DNA of 64,000 nt from a virus. A program made the translations under genes and the position numbers. The stretch lies in IMG/VR virus record IMGVR_UViG_3300006802_000076, positions 30,498 to 94,497 of that record; one strand, given 5' to 3'. Below the pieces are notes generated by a model. It was given only the letters and a program-made list of their open reading frames with translations, was not told where the DNA came from and did not search any database. Shown in pieces: positions 43,935 to 51,623 of the stretch; position 1 is the first letter of the stretch, and the number at the start of each line of letters is the position of its first letter.

Positions 43935-44753
43935 ATGCTAGAAAAGTCTGAACAAGAAATTGAAATCACATCCGATATGATCAATTCATGGCGTCCAATG
44001 TTTTGTGTGCCTTGTTACGATCAACAAGTTACTGAGCCTTTTATGATGTCAATGCTTCAAACAGCTTTGGCTTTCAAGGACATCGGTATAGATTTTTCAA
44101 TCTCGTCTTCTAGCGATTCCCTTATCACAAGGGGTCGCAATACTCTTGTTGCTAAGTTTCTTGCTAATCCCCAGTTTACGCATATGATGTTTATTGATGC
44201 CGACATTCGATGGGATTACAATGACATCTTGAAGATGTTATGGCATGATAAAGATATCATTACAGGTTCGTATCCTATCAAGAATATCAACTGGGAGATG
44301 GTGCAGCATCTTGTAAAGAATGGTACTCATGTTAATGAGTTACTGCCTAAGTCTCTTCGACATGTTGTGAATCCTGTTGATGGTAAGTCTGGGAATATCA
44401 CGATTGAAAATGGTATCTTTAGAGTCCGTGATGCTGGAACTGGTTTTATGCTTATTAAGCGTGAAGCTTTATTAAAGCTTATTGAGGCTATGCCTGAGTT
44501 GAAGTACAATGATGATACTGGCGCTCTTACTGAAGAGGAGCGCAAGTGGACTTATCATTTCTTTTCTGACTATGTTTACAATGAAAGGTTGCTGTCTGAA
44601 GACTATGGTTTCTGCCGTTACTGGCAGGAAATCGGTGGGGATATTTGGGTTGATCCTGCCATTGAGCTTATGCATATCGGTCGAATGCGATTCACTGGGT
44701 CTTTGATTGATTATATTGGAAACTTTGCTAAAAACCCAATTGAATCAGAATAA
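43935..44753 (+). CDS. Glycosyltransferase, GT2-like
   Basis: A 272-residue GT-A-type protein. SRSR-like SLITRGRNTLVAKFL is followed by MMFIDADIRW, whose DAD is the metal/nucleotide-sugar DxD motif. GTGFMLIKREAL and a downstream SEDYGFCRYW segment fit the family. Read from a leaderless-type promoter, isolated from the other glycosyltransferase by the terminase genes. The acceptor may be DNA, a virion protein or host glycan; none is shown. Confidence 0.8.
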   Translation: MLEKSEQEIEITSDMINSWRPMFCVPCYDQQVTEPFMMSMLQTALAFKDIGIDFSISSSSDSLITRGRNTLVAKFLANPQFTHMMFIDADIRWDYNDILKMLWHDKDIITGSYPIKNINWEMVQHLVKNGTHVNELLPKSLRHVVNPVDGKSGNITIENGIFRVRDAGTGFMLIKREALLKLIEAMPELKYNDDTGALTEEERKWTYHFFSDYVYNERLLSEDYGFCRYWQEIGGDIWVDPAIELMHIGRMRFTGSLIDYIGNFAKNPIESE

Positions 44754-44989
44754 TCTATCAGAAGAGAATCACGCACTAAACTGTGTGATTATACGGGCCG
44801 TAATGTGGCTGTAGTTCAATATAAAAGTTCAGGATGTTTTCCGAGAAAACTTTGTCGGGTTTTGCTTTGCTGTTTGGGGATAAGTTTGCGATTAGGCATA
44901 TACTAAATTTTCTGCAATGTTTATCCAAACCGAGTCCCGCAAAAAGTTTATTCAAAGTCTTTGATGCTGATTGATTGATTGATCTGGCT

Positions 44990-45040
44990 GGCATTCGAAC
45001 ATGACAATGGCGCTGTTTGCGGTTGTCATGTTCGAATGCC
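44990..45040. repeat. Perfect 18-bp inverted repeat
   Basis: GGCATTCGAACATGACAA (44990-45007) and its exact complement (45023-45040) flank a 15-base loop. Each arm contains TTCGAA. Confidence 0.9.
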
Positions 45041-45075
45041 TTTGCCGTTCTCAGGCCGGGTTTCCAGGCGCAAGC

Positions 45076-45123
45076 GCAGCGGGTTAGGCAGCGGGTTAGG
45101 CAGCGGGTTAGGCAGCGGGTTAG
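45076..45123 (+). repeat. Four tandem 12-bp iterons
   Basis: GCAGCGGGTTAG is repeated four times without variation (45076, 45088, 45100, 45112). Confidence 0.95.
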
Positions 45124-45181
45124 GCAAGAATATAGAAAAGTTTGTTGTCTTCCTTGCTTTGTCCAGTCAGCGGATATTAGG

Positions 45182-45209
45182 ATGGGAGGCGAAGCCTCCC
45201 ATTTTCTTT
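45182..45209 (+). terminator. Terminator closing the non-coding block
   Basis: ATGGGAGGC (45182-45190) pairs with GCCTCCCAT (45194-45202) over a GAA loop, followed by TTTCTTT. Confidence 0.8.
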
Positions 45210-45259
45210 GATTTCGCAGCGCAAATACCAAATCACTTCCCAACCGAAAGGCAACGGCA

Positions 45260-45631
45260 ATGTATTTCGTTTCCGACAAGCAAATCCAAAAGATCAAAGA
45301 TACGATTATTGGTGTCAATATCGTTCTTGGTGACATGGATTTTGGCAATGTTGTTGACATCGAGTCTGAGATTGTAGATAGCAATACTTCGCTATTTGCT
45401 ATTACTGATACTGGTCATTGTTTCAATGCTTTCGAGGTTTACCAACTTTATCGTAGCGTTTATGACAAAGTCGCTGACAAAGTGTATCCCGAAGGCTCTG
45501 CCTATTCGCATTGGAATGTCGGTCCAAAGTCTGGTGGCTGGAATGGTGGTGGTGCTATCAATGCTGCTAACATTCCTACTAATGCTCGTATCGGTAATGA
45601 GACTGTCAACATTTCTCGTAAGCCTGGATGA
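45260..45631 (+). CDS. Hypothetical protein, first of small-gene region
   Basis: A 123-residue protein with a helical N-terminus, a beta-rich middle (SLFAITDTGHCFNAFEVYQLY) and a Gly/Asn-rich end. Codon use is C-rich as in the abundant proteins. No family recognised. Confidence 0.7.
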   Translation: MYFVSDKQIQKIKDTIIGVNIVLGDMDFGNVVDIESEIVDSNTSLFAITDTGHCFNAFEVYQLYRSVYDKVADKVYPEGSAYSHWNVGPKSGGWNGGGAINAANIPTNARIGNETVNISRKPG

Positions 45632-45643
45632 AAGGAAATACCA

Positions 45644-45955
45644 ATGAGTGACGCAAACCGCAAAGTTGTTCGTCTTGACTCTCTGAATGTCAAGTCACGT
45701 GGGCGTGGCAAAGGAACTAAGAAACTTCCTGAGTGGGTTCCGTTTCTGAGTTGGCATCGCCCATTCCCTACTGAAGCAATGGAGCATCGTGATTATACTT
45801 GGAAAGAGGAAGATCTTGATGCTGTGATTGCTAGTCGTCAGGCTGCTTTGGCAAAGCAACACGAAAAGGCTGACAAAATCGTCAAGATTCTGAATGACCG
45901 CAAGGTCTTTGTTCAGACAGTAAAGGAAACTAAGGAAGTGAGGATCAAGCTGTGA
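45644..45955 (+). CDS. Hypothetical basic protein
   Basis: A 103-residue protein with GAAAGGAAA upstream. The N-terminal part is basic (KSRGRGKGTKKL); the rest is a long charged helix. Function unknown. Confidence 0.65.
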   Translation: MSDANRKVVRLDSLNVKSRGRGKGTKKLPEWVPFLSWHRPFPTEAMEHRDYTWKEEDLDAVIASRQAALAKQHEKADKIVKILNDRKVFVQTVKETKEVRIKL

Positions 45956-46191
45956 GTGATAAAGTGTTTGCAACTGACAAAGAGGAAGAGTTCTTTTTGA
46001 ACTATGTTGATACTCTGGCTGTTGTTCATCGTTTGCGTCGTGGTTTGTCTGAAGATTTGAATCTGCTGAAAGATGCGCTTCACGCTATCCGTCATGATCG
46101 GCTTGAGGTCGCTGATGAGTTTGTTGATCGGGTTATTGCTTCGATCAGGTATTCGTTGAATGATACTGCTTACGATCCGAAAGGTAAATAA
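45952..46191 (+). CDS. Hypothetical protein
   Basis: A 79-residue helical protein from GTG 45952 (GTGA overlap). No motif is recognised. Confidence 0.65.
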   Translation: MSDKVFATDKEEEFFLNYVDTLAVVHRLRRGLSEDLNLLKDALHAIRHDRLEVADEFVDRVIASIRYSLNDTAYDPKGK

Positions 46192-46192
46192 T

Positions 46193-46477
46193 ATGTACGT
46201 TGTTGACAATCTTCGTGAAAGCAATCCTCTGTTTGAGGAATATCAGATGCTTTTGGAAAAGCATGATGGTATGGATGTGACTATCCTGATGACTAAGCCT
46301 TGCTTTCATTGTGGTGATAGTGCATTGATTGCTGTTTCTGACAGTGATCTTGAAAGGTATAAGAATGGTGCTCTGATTCAGGAAGCGTTTCCTGAGATGA
46401 GTATTGTTGATCGTGAGATGCTAATTTCTGGTACTCATGAAGCATGTTGGAATAAAATTTATGGAGGTGATGAGTGA
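46193..46477 (+). CDS. Hypothetical protein with CFHCG motif
   Basis: ATG 46193 is chosen with AAAGG upstream, giving 94 residues. One Cys pair (PCFHCGDSA) and a late Cys may bind metal. Function unknown. Confidence 0.65.
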   Translation: MYVVDNLRESNPLFEEYQMLLEKHDGMDVTILMTKPCFHCGDSALIAVSDSDLERYKNGALIQEAFPEMSIVDREMLISGTHEACWNKIYGGDE

Positions 46478-46782
46478 TGCTTCAATTCAGAGAATTGAAT
46501 GAGAAGTTCCAGGATCGGGTGAAAAATGATTACCTGATTCATGGTGTGAAGCTGACTGAGTTCTACAAGTTCATTGAAAATGTCAGTTTCTTTGAGTATC
46601 CGCGGCTTGTGAAGTTCTTTGATTATCCGCGCCCTTTGGGAAATGATGATGGTATGGCTACTGTTGCTGTTCATGGCTTGTACAACGATGGTGAGAATGA
46701 GTATTGGTTCTTCGAAGGTGTGAAGGATCGTGTCAATGGTAAGTTCGGTTTGATGAATAAGGTGGATTTCTGTGATGAATGA
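46477..46782 (+). CDS. Hypothetical protein
   Basis: ATG 46477 overlaps the preceding stop (TGATG), with GGAGGTG upstream. The 101 residues are aromatic-rich and end in a beta pattern (GENEYWFFEGVKD). No family recognised. Confidence 0.65.
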   Translation: MLQFRELNEKFQDRVKNDYLIHGVKLTEFYKFIENVSFFEYPRLVKFFDYPRPLGNDDGMATVAVHGLYNDGENEYWFFEGVKDRVNGKFGLMNKVDFCDE

Positions 46783-47095
46783 TTACTTGTATCTTGGCCC
46801 TGTGCCTTGTGATGAAGATTGCGCTCAGGTTGGTGATCCTGATTTCCGTAAGAATGCAATTCGTGAAGTGAATGCCTACATTGCTCAGTTGAAGCGTGAG
46901 TTCCCTGATTGGGAGCGTGATGGTGTTGATTTTCGTGTGAAGTGGGAAAATCATGATTTCGGTTCGTATTGCGAGGTGATTGTTTCGTTTGATGATTCTG
47001 ACGAAGCATCTACTGCTTACGCTTTTGAGATCGAAAACAATCTTCCTTACAATTGGGATGAGGAAGCGAGAAAGGAATTGAATCATGTCGGATGA
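46775..47095 (+). CDS. Hypothetical protein
   Basis: A 106-residue acidic protein with a helix-strand pattern (AIREVNAYIAQLKREFPDW, then YCEVIVSFDDSDE). Eight-base overlap with the preceding gene. Function unknown. Confidence 0.65.
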   Translation: MNDYLYLGPVPCDEDCAQVGDPDFRKNAIREVNAYIAQLKREFPDWERDGVDFRVKWENHDFGSYCEVIVSFDDSDEASTAYAFEIENNLPYNWDEEARKELNHVG

Positions 47096-47282
47096 TGTGT
47101 ATTGGTACTTGTTGCGTGCTGATGTCAATGAGTGGGCCAAGGAAAATCGTCAAGATGATTTCTACTACGGTTCTCCGTATTCGTATTGGTCTGCAGCAAT
47201 GTATGCCGGTGTGATTACCCAAAGTGATTTGGATTTGGCTGAGAAGAGGCATGGTCGTTCTTGGCATTATCGGGGTGACTGA
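47085..47282 (+). CDS. Hypothetical protein
   Basis: A 65-residue Tyr/Trp-rich protein; AAAGGA precedes the ATG. Its stop is followed by a structured intergenic stretch and tRNA-Arg. Confidence 0.65.
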   Translation: MSDDVYWYLLRADVNEWAKENRQDDFYYGSPYSYWSAAMYAGVITQSDLDLAEKRHGRSWHYRGD

Positions 47283-47295
47283 ATAACAAAACTCC

Positions 47296-47400
47296 TGAGT
47301 ATGAGTATAAACTGCTCATCCTATATCTAATAGCATGGTGATTAGGGAGATCCTAATACCGGGCTAATATGCGACCTGCGTGAAACACTATTAGATATCG
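47296..47400 (+). ncRNA. Structured RNA candidate upstream of tRNA-Arg
   Basis: An 11-bp stem ATATCTAATAG (47323-47333) with CTATTAGATAT (47388-47398) encloses a hairpin GGTGATTAGG/CCTAATACC (47338-47360, one bulged G) and a GC-rich segment. A smaller ATGAG/CTCAT hairpin (47301-47319) precedes it. It ends 7 bases before the tRNA. No reading frame covers it and no T run follows. Confidence 0.5.
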
Positions 47401-47405
47401 GTTAT

Positions 47406-47478
47406 GCCCTTATAGCTCAATGGATAGAGCAAATGACTTCTAATCATAAGGTTGCAGGTTCGAATCCTGCTAAGGGCG
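47406..47478 (+). tRNA. tRNA-Arg (anticodon TCT)
   Basis: A 73-base cloverleaf: acceptor GCCCTTA/TAAGGGC, anticodon loop CTTCTAA on the ATGA/TCAT stem, T-arm GCAGG-TTCGAAT-CCTGC. No CCA is encoded. It reads AGA, rare in high-GC hosts. Confidence 0.92.
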
Positions 47479-47524
47479 CTAAGATAGGCTAGCGATATTA
47501 TCCTTTCATCGTGAAGGAAAACCT

Positions 47525-47644
47525 GTGCTGATAGAATTTATGGTTGGGTTCTTGATGCATCAAAAGCATAATCATGATCACGTCATATGCAAAGGTTTTC
47601 TGCCTATCTTTTTCTTTTTGATACCAAGCATAGATTGGAGTTGA
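47525..47644 (+). CDS. Small His-rich/hydrophobic protein
   Basis: A 39-residue frame from GTG 47525, with AAGGAAA upstream. It has a HQKHNHDHV cluster and a hydrophobic end (FLPIFFFLIPS). The ribosome site can pair with an upstream CCTTTCA. Coding status is moderate. Confidence 0.4.
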   Translation: MLIEFMVGFLMHQKHNHDHVICKGFLPIFFFLIPSIDWS

Positions 47645-47646
47645 CA

Positions 47647-47883
47647 ATGAGTGATGGTTTGAGCGCATATGATTTTTTGTCGTATGTGTCCAGTAGTTAT
47701 GATGGGGAAAGAAATCCTGAAGCATTCGGTAAGTATTTCTTTGAGTGTTTGGAGAAATGGAAGCCTCAGATTGCCAATGCGATTGCTGGCACTATTCTTG
47801 ATACTCGTCATAACTACAATGCTGACGTTATGATTGCTTTTCTTTACAAGGTTTGGGATCACGATTTCAATGGGGGTGAATGA
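47647..47883 (+). CDS. Hypothetical protein
   Basis: ATG 47647 is chosen with TTGGAG upstream, giving 78 residues; the frame upstream has no ribosome site. Helical, no recognised family. Confidence 0.65.
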   Translation: MSDGLSAYDFLSYVSSSYDGERNPEAFGKYFFECLEKWKPQIANAIAGTILDTRHNYNADVMIAFLYKVWDHDFNGGE

Positions 47884-48104
47884 TGGCTGTTTGTGTTTAT
47901 TGTCAGGAAGATTATTCTGACGAGCGAGCAGAGTTGGGTTACGATTACTGTTTGTCAGAACCTTGCCAAAAGATTGGTTTGGATAAGTGGGAGCGGGAGT
48001 TCAGGAAAGTTTGGACTCCTGCTTTGTTGCATAAGTGCAACTATTTCTGGATTAAAAAGTCGGAATTGAAAAGCGTGAACGTTCGCGCAGATTTGGAGAG
48101 TTGA
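47883..48104 (+). CDS. Zinc-binding small protein
   Basis: ATG 47883 (TGATG overlap, GGGGGTG upstream), 73 residues. CVYCQ near residue 4 and YCLSEPCQ form two Cys pairs typical of a zinc ribbon. Function unknown. Confidence 0.65.
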   Translation: MAVCVYCQEDYSDERAELGYDYCLSEPCQKIGLDKWEREFRKVWTPALLHKCNYFWIKKSELKSVNVRADLES

Positions 48105-48105
48105 T

Positions 48106-48333
48106 ATGACTGGTAACTGTTTCATTTGCAACTGTGACATTGTTCTTGATTGGGAAGGGCTTCGCTCACCTTTTGAAAAGATTGAAGATCCGGTGAAAGG
48201 TATCGCTTTCACTTTTGCGGTTGGGTATGGTTCTCGTCATGATGGCAAGTATGGTCAGATTGTCATTTGTGATGATTGCTTTGCTGATCGTACTGATCGT
48301 GTTCACAATCTCCGTGATTACTTGGAATACTGA
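48106..48333 (+). CDS. Zinc-binding small protein
   Basis: A 75-residue protein with CFICNC near the start and CDDCF near residue 57; the pairs probably bind zinc. GAGAGTTG precedes the ATG. Function unknown. Confidence 0.65.
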   Translation: MTGNCFICNCDIVLDWEGLRSPFEKIEDPVKGIAFTFAVGYGSRHDGKYGQIVICDDCFADRTDRVHNLRDYLEY

Positions 48334-48345
48334 AAGGGAAATGAA

Positions 48346-48588
48346 ATGAATCAGAAGAAGTTCTGTGGCGAAATCGTGTATGACAAGACTGGTAATCAGT
48401 ATTGGGTACACTCAGACATCTGCCATTGCTGCGGTTGTGGTGATGGTGAAACGGTTCCGGAATTGACTGAAGAAGAGATCCAGTTTTTCTTGGCAAATTG
48501 CGAAGAGTGGTTGCGTAAGGGAAAAGGTTCCGGTTATTTCTGGCTGGGCGATGTGGAAGCTTTGAAGGAGGCTTTTGGAGATGAGTGA
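48346..48588 (+). CDS. Cys-rich small protein
   Basis: An 80-residue protein with CHCCGCG near residue 26, a dense metal-binding cluster, then a charged helical end. AAGGGAAA precedes the ATG. Confidence 0.65.
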   Translation: MNQKKFCGEIVYDKTGNQYWVHSDICHCCGCGDGETVPELTEEEIQFFLANCEEWLRKGKGSGYFWLGDVEALKEAFGDE

Positions 48589-48769
48589 GAGTTTGGCTAC
48601 TGTTTATGGTGTTGAGTTGAGAACTCGTATCCATATCGGTGTTGGTCACGATGTTGTTTCGGATGACGATTTCGCTGACTTGTTGGAAAAGATTCAGATG
48701 GTTATTGATGACGATCCTAACTTTGAGGTTCTGTATATCAACCATGATTTTCGTCAGATTGGAGAGTGA
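48581..48769 (+). CDS. Hypothetical protein
   Basis: ATG 48581 (TTTGGAG upstream), 62 residues. A beta-alpha-beta pattern with an acidic helix. No family recognised. Confidence 0.6.
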   Translation: MSESLATVYGVELRTRIHIGVGHDVVSDDDFADLLEKIQMVIDDDPNFEVLYINHDFRQIGE

Positions 48770-48771
48770 AA

Positions 48772-49179
48772 ATGATTGATTACGATGCTGTTGAAGATGA
48801 TTTTCAGAATCAAGTGAATAGGTATGAGGATGAGATGATCAATCATCTGATGCAAGCAATGAGTGACGGTGATGTTGCAAATTGCAAGCTGGTTTACGAT
48901 TGGCAAATTTGCAATGTTTGTCGTGGCAATGGTGGTCATTCTCGTCGTCTTGGTGTTATTTCTCAAGAAATCATTGATGATTGGGATGATGACGATTTGG
49001 ACTATTACATGTCTGGTGGGTATGATCAGATTTGTGAGCGTTGTGATGGTTCAGGCAAAGTAAAAGAATTGAATCTTAAAGCCCTTCCTGAAGATGTTTT
49101 GTTGTGGATTATCAAATATCGGGATGATTCATATAACTCTGCTTACATGACTCGTAGTGAAAGGATGATGGGAGCGTGA
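48772..49179 (+). CDS. DnaJ-type zinc-finger protein
   Basis: ATG 48772 is chosen, giving 135 residues; GTG 48766 is the alternative. CNVCRGNGG and CERCDGSGK match the CxxCxGxG repeats of the DnaJ central zinc finger, without a J-domain. Such stand-alone fingers bind proteins or nucleic acid. Role unknown. Confidence 0.7.
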   Translation: MIDYDAVEDDFQNQVNRYEDEMINHLMQAMSDGDVANCKLVYDWQICNVCRGNGGHSRRLGVISQEIIDDWDDDDLDYYMSGGYDQICERCDGSGKVKELNLKALPEDVLLWIIKYRDDSYNSAYMTRSERMMGA

Positions 49180-49364
49180 AGCGTCTGGTTTTTTATGTCG
49201 ATATCTGTAGCGGTACTTTTGGTTTAGCTGATGATATTGTTCTTGTTGATGCTACTGAATGGAGTGAAAACGAAGTAGAAAATTTTACTATTATGACGGA
49301 TGAAGATCGTTCTGCTTTTGCAAATGATTTTGCTTTGGCTCAATTTGATAAGTTTGGAGAATGA
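49176..49364 (+). CDS. Hypothetical protein
   Basis: A 62-residue acidic protein from GTG 49176 (GTGA overlap with GGGAG upstream). No family recognised. Confidence 0.6.
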   Translation: MKRLVFYVDICSGTFGLADDIVLVDATEWSENEVENFTIMTDEDRSAFANDFALAQFDKFGE

Positions 49365-49366
49365 CA

Positions 49367-49627
49367 ATGGGTGTTGATAACGGTTTCGAGAAGGTTAGTG
49401 GTGGCATCATGATTACTGGTGACGGTATTGATGCTTATCGTTTGATGGCTTTGATCAAAGCTTTGGAGATTGAGATTCGTACTGGTATGAAGATGAATCG
49501 TGGTATGTCCTGTCTGAAGATTGCTCAGATCCAATATGGTGTCAAAGCTAAGCGAAAGAAGGATGCTGTTATTGAGTTGAAGAAGATTTTCAATCAGTTC
49601 TGTGAGCAGGAGTTTTATAAGGTATGA
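49367..49627 (+). CDS. Conserved small phage protein
   Basis: ATG 49367 is preferred because GGAG (49356-49359) is 7 bases upstream; ATG 49361 is too close. The 86-residue pattern IMITGDGIDAYRLMALIKALEIEI followed by a basic region is found in many actinophage proteins of unknown function. Confidence 0.65.
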   Translation: MGVDNGFEKVSGGIMITGDGIDAYRLMALIKALEIEIRTGMKMNRGMSCLKIAQIQYGVKAKRKKDAVIELKKIFNQFCEQEFYKV

Positions 49628-49983
49628 AGCGTGTGAAATGCATTGGTTGTGACAACAATGTGAATCCACCTTTTACTGTTTGTAAGTCTTGTGCTTATAA
49701 GGATGAGACTCGTCGTAGTCTTGGTATCGGTATTGCTGCTGATTACCAGTTGGGTGATGATCCTATTTTGAACGGCCTTTGTTTTCTTCATGCTTGTGGC
49801 GTTTTGGATGCTTTTCTTGAAAATGCCTACTCTGGTGTTTCTGCTTTCATTGATTCAGCAAAGCCTCTGAATTTGGTTGGTGAGGATTCTATTGATGACT
49901 CTGTTTTGTCAACATATGATGAATTGCCTTATGACAGGGTTGATCTGAAGCTTTTCACACGTTTTGGATGGAAGGACAGGTGA
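49624..49983 (+). CDS. Zinc-ribbon protein
   Basis: A 119-residue protein opening with CIGCDNN and CKSCA, a zinc ribbon, then a helical acidic domain. ATGA overlap with the preceding gene. Function unknown. Confidence 0.65.
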   Translation: MKRVKCIGCDNNVNPPFTVCKSCAYKDETRRSLGIGIAADYQLGDDPILNGLCFLHACGVLDAFLENAYSGVSAFIDSAKPLNLVGEDSIDDSVLSTYDELPYDRVDLKLFTRFGWKDR

Positions 49984-49989
49984 TTTTTT

Positions 49990-50130
49990 ATGAATGATAC
50001 TTTTGTGTGTCTTAATTGTGGTGAGTTTTTTGATGAGCGACCTTTTGAAAACGAATGCCCTGTTTGTTTTGAATCGGTAATTGTGAGTGAGTATTACTAC
50101 GAAACTTCGATTGGAGAAGATGATGATTGA
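49990..50130 (+). CDS. Tiny zinc-ribbon protein
   Basis: A 46-residue frame with CLNCGEFF and CPVCFES, a complete zinc ribbon, and an acidic end. AGGTGA lies upstream. Function unknown. Confidence 0.65.
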   Translation: MNDTFVCLNCGEFFDERPFENECPVCFESVIVSEYYYETSIGEDDD

Positions 50131-50398
50131 GATTCCTTTTACTGATGAAGAGTTGTCCACTATCTATCAGTCTTTGCTTTTGCATGATGAGAAGAAGAGG
50201 CTTGATGTGATTGAATTACAGAATATTGTAGATATGTTGAGGGATGGCAAAGAGGTTCCTCTTTTTGCTGAAGGTGAAAGTGGTGCTCTTGCTGCCGAAG
50301 GTCTTATTGATTGGCATCGTTCTGACCGTGTTCGTATCAATAAGATTCTTGATACGATTGAATCGTATCGTTTTGGAGACTATCAAAACAATGAGTGA
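50123..50398 (+). CDS. Hypothetical helical protein
   Basis: ATG 50123 is chosen (GGAG 6 bases upstream; ATG 50120 adjacent), giving 91 residues. Helical, no family recognised. Confidence 0.6.
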   Translation: MIEIPFTDEELSTIYQSLLLHDEKKRLDVIELQNIVDMLRDGKEVPLFAEGESGALAAEGLIDWHRSDRVRINKILDTIESYRFGDYQNNE

Positions 50399-50630
50399 GA
50401 TTGAGTTTCGTGATCGAACTGTGTATATTGATATCGATGATTTGAATGATCGTTTCAATTTTGATAACTATGATTGCGATGATTTGTTCATTATTGTGAA
50501 TAATGTATGTCGTTTCTCTATCCATAAAGAGAATGGCTACACTATGCCTGTCAATAAGTATAAGATTTACAATTCTAATGGGTTTGTGAAAAGCGAGATT
50601 GTGGAGATTTGCGATGACTGTGATTCCTGA
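50391..50630 (+). CDS. Hypothetical acidic protein
   Basis: ATG 50391 follows TTTGGAG closely; the frame upstream is a shadow. The 79 residues include an Asp-rich strand region (VYIDIDDLNDRFNF) and CDDCD at the end. No family recognised. Confidence 0.6.
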   Translation: MSEIEFRDRTVYIDIDDLNDRFNFDNYDCDDLFIIVNNVCRFSIHKENGYTMPVNKYKIYNSNGFVKSEIVEICDDCDS

Positions 50631-51339
50631 TGATGTGATTATCGAAAAGGCTAAGCAAAGCCTTACTCGCCCTGATGATTTCGGTTGGTGGGGTCGTGAT
50701 GAAATGTTTGTTACTTGGGGTTTTGCTGGTATCAATCTTCGTTTGAATGCTGGTGATATTCTTGAAGAGTCCAACTTTCATGTGATCACTAATGATCTGA
50801 TGAACAAGTATCCTGATGATTTTCAGATTGTTGGTTGTAATCATTGGGCTTGGGGTTCGATGGATCAATTGACTGTTCGTGTCTTGAATGGTGAAGTCAA
50901 TCATGATGATATCCATATTGAAGATGTGACTGCTGCTTTTGCTGCTTTGCTTGAATGGCATGATGCTTTGGCTGATTATCCTGTTGCTGATGAAATGGAT
51001 TTCTCTGAGAGAGAGTATGAATCTATTCATAAGTGGACGATGGATGAGTTGAATCGTCTTGATGATTGCGTTCATATTGACACTTCACTTGAGGAAATGG
51101 CTTCTGATATCATCACGTTTGTTCATGATTCGCGTGGTTGGTGTGCTGATGAAGAGCCTCCTACTGAAGATGAAATTTATGAGTTTGCTTTTGAGCATGG
51201 TCTTTGCAAGTTTGATGAGGTTGACTTTTGGGTTGACTGGTGTGAGTCGAAACGCAAAACGATTGTTTGGAATCATTACACAAATCTTGGTGGTAAGAAG
51301 CAGGAAATTCCTGGTCAGTTGCAGATGGAGTTCAAGTGA
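50614..51339 (+). CDS. Hypothetical acidic protein
   Basis: ATG 50614 is chosen with GTGGAG upstream, giving 241 residues. It is Asp/Glu- and Trp-rich, with a segment NHWAWGSMDQLTVRVL seen in phage proteins of unknown role and a Cys/His pair. No function is assigned. Confidence 0.65.
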   Translation: MTVIPDDVIIEKAKQSLTRPDDFGWWGRDEMFVTWGFAGINLRLNAGDILEESNFHVITNDLMNKYPDDFQIVGCNHWAWGSMDQLTVRVLNGEVNHDDIHIEDVTAAFAALLEWHDALADYPVADEMDFSEREYESIHKWTMDELNRLDDCVHIDTSLEEMASDIITFVHDSRGWCADEEPPTEDEIYEFAFEHGLCKFDEVDFWVDWCESKRKTIVWNHYTNLGGKKQEIPGQLQMEFK

Positions 51340-51623
51340 TGATTGAGTTCCCTGTTCTTATTGGTCCTGAGTATTATGATAACTATACTGGTGATCTTCC
51401 TTGGGCTGGTTTGATTATTGAGTTTGATGCTCCTATTGAATGCCCTGGTTGTGGTGAGAATATTGGTGCTTATCTGAAGACTTTTGACAATGAGTGGGGT
51501 GGCGGAGTTGAGCGTCCCGTTCTTGATTACTATTACATTATTGATGATAAGCCTTCTTACCTTTGTGAGCATTGTTTTAGTGCTGAGACATTTTATCAGG
51601 GTATGAATGAAGTACCGTTTTAA
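51339..51623 (+). CDS. Zinc-binding protein
   Basis: ATG 51339 (TGATG overlap), 94 residues. CPGCGEN near residue 33 and CEHCF near 80 form a split zinc ribbon. Function unknown. Confidence 0.65.
   Translation: MIEFPVLIGPEYYDNYTGDLPWAGLIIEFDAPIECPGCGENIGAYLKTFDNEWGGGVERPVLDYYYIIDDKPSYLCEHCFSAETFYQGMNEVPF

Larger units (their letters stand above)
44754..45259 (+). ncRNA. Structured non-coding block, candidate ncRNA or origin
   Basis: No convincing gene is present in 506 bases. Successive stems are visible: AATCACGCA/TGTGTGATT (44767-44790), GTTTT/AAAAC (44836-44850), a nested pair 44851-44859/44936-44943 and 44872-44883/44921-44930, a perfect 18-bp stem (44990-45007/45023-45040), four 12-bp tandem repeats, and a terminator (45182-45209). 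A (TGAT)4 run lies at 44968-44983. The order suits a structured RNA ending at the terminator, or an iteron origin. Confidence 0.55.

Noticed and set aside
44990-45040. Possible attP (TTCGAATGCC resembles a tRNA T-arm)
   Set aside because: The motif is in a perfect inverted repeat and no integrase gene was recognised.
45076-45123. Possible CRISPR array
   Set aside because: The repeats are contiguous 12-mers without spacers.
44776-45384. 202-codon (-) and 132-codon (+) frames over the stem-loop block
   Set aside because: They run through the 18-bp inverted repeat and the iterons, giving repetitive LTRC or GLGS peptides with no domain and no ribosome site.
47296-47400. Hammerhead or other known self-cleaving ribozyme
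   Set aside because: The GAAA is present but the CTGATGA core of a hammerhead is absent, and no other ribozyme core was recognised by eye.
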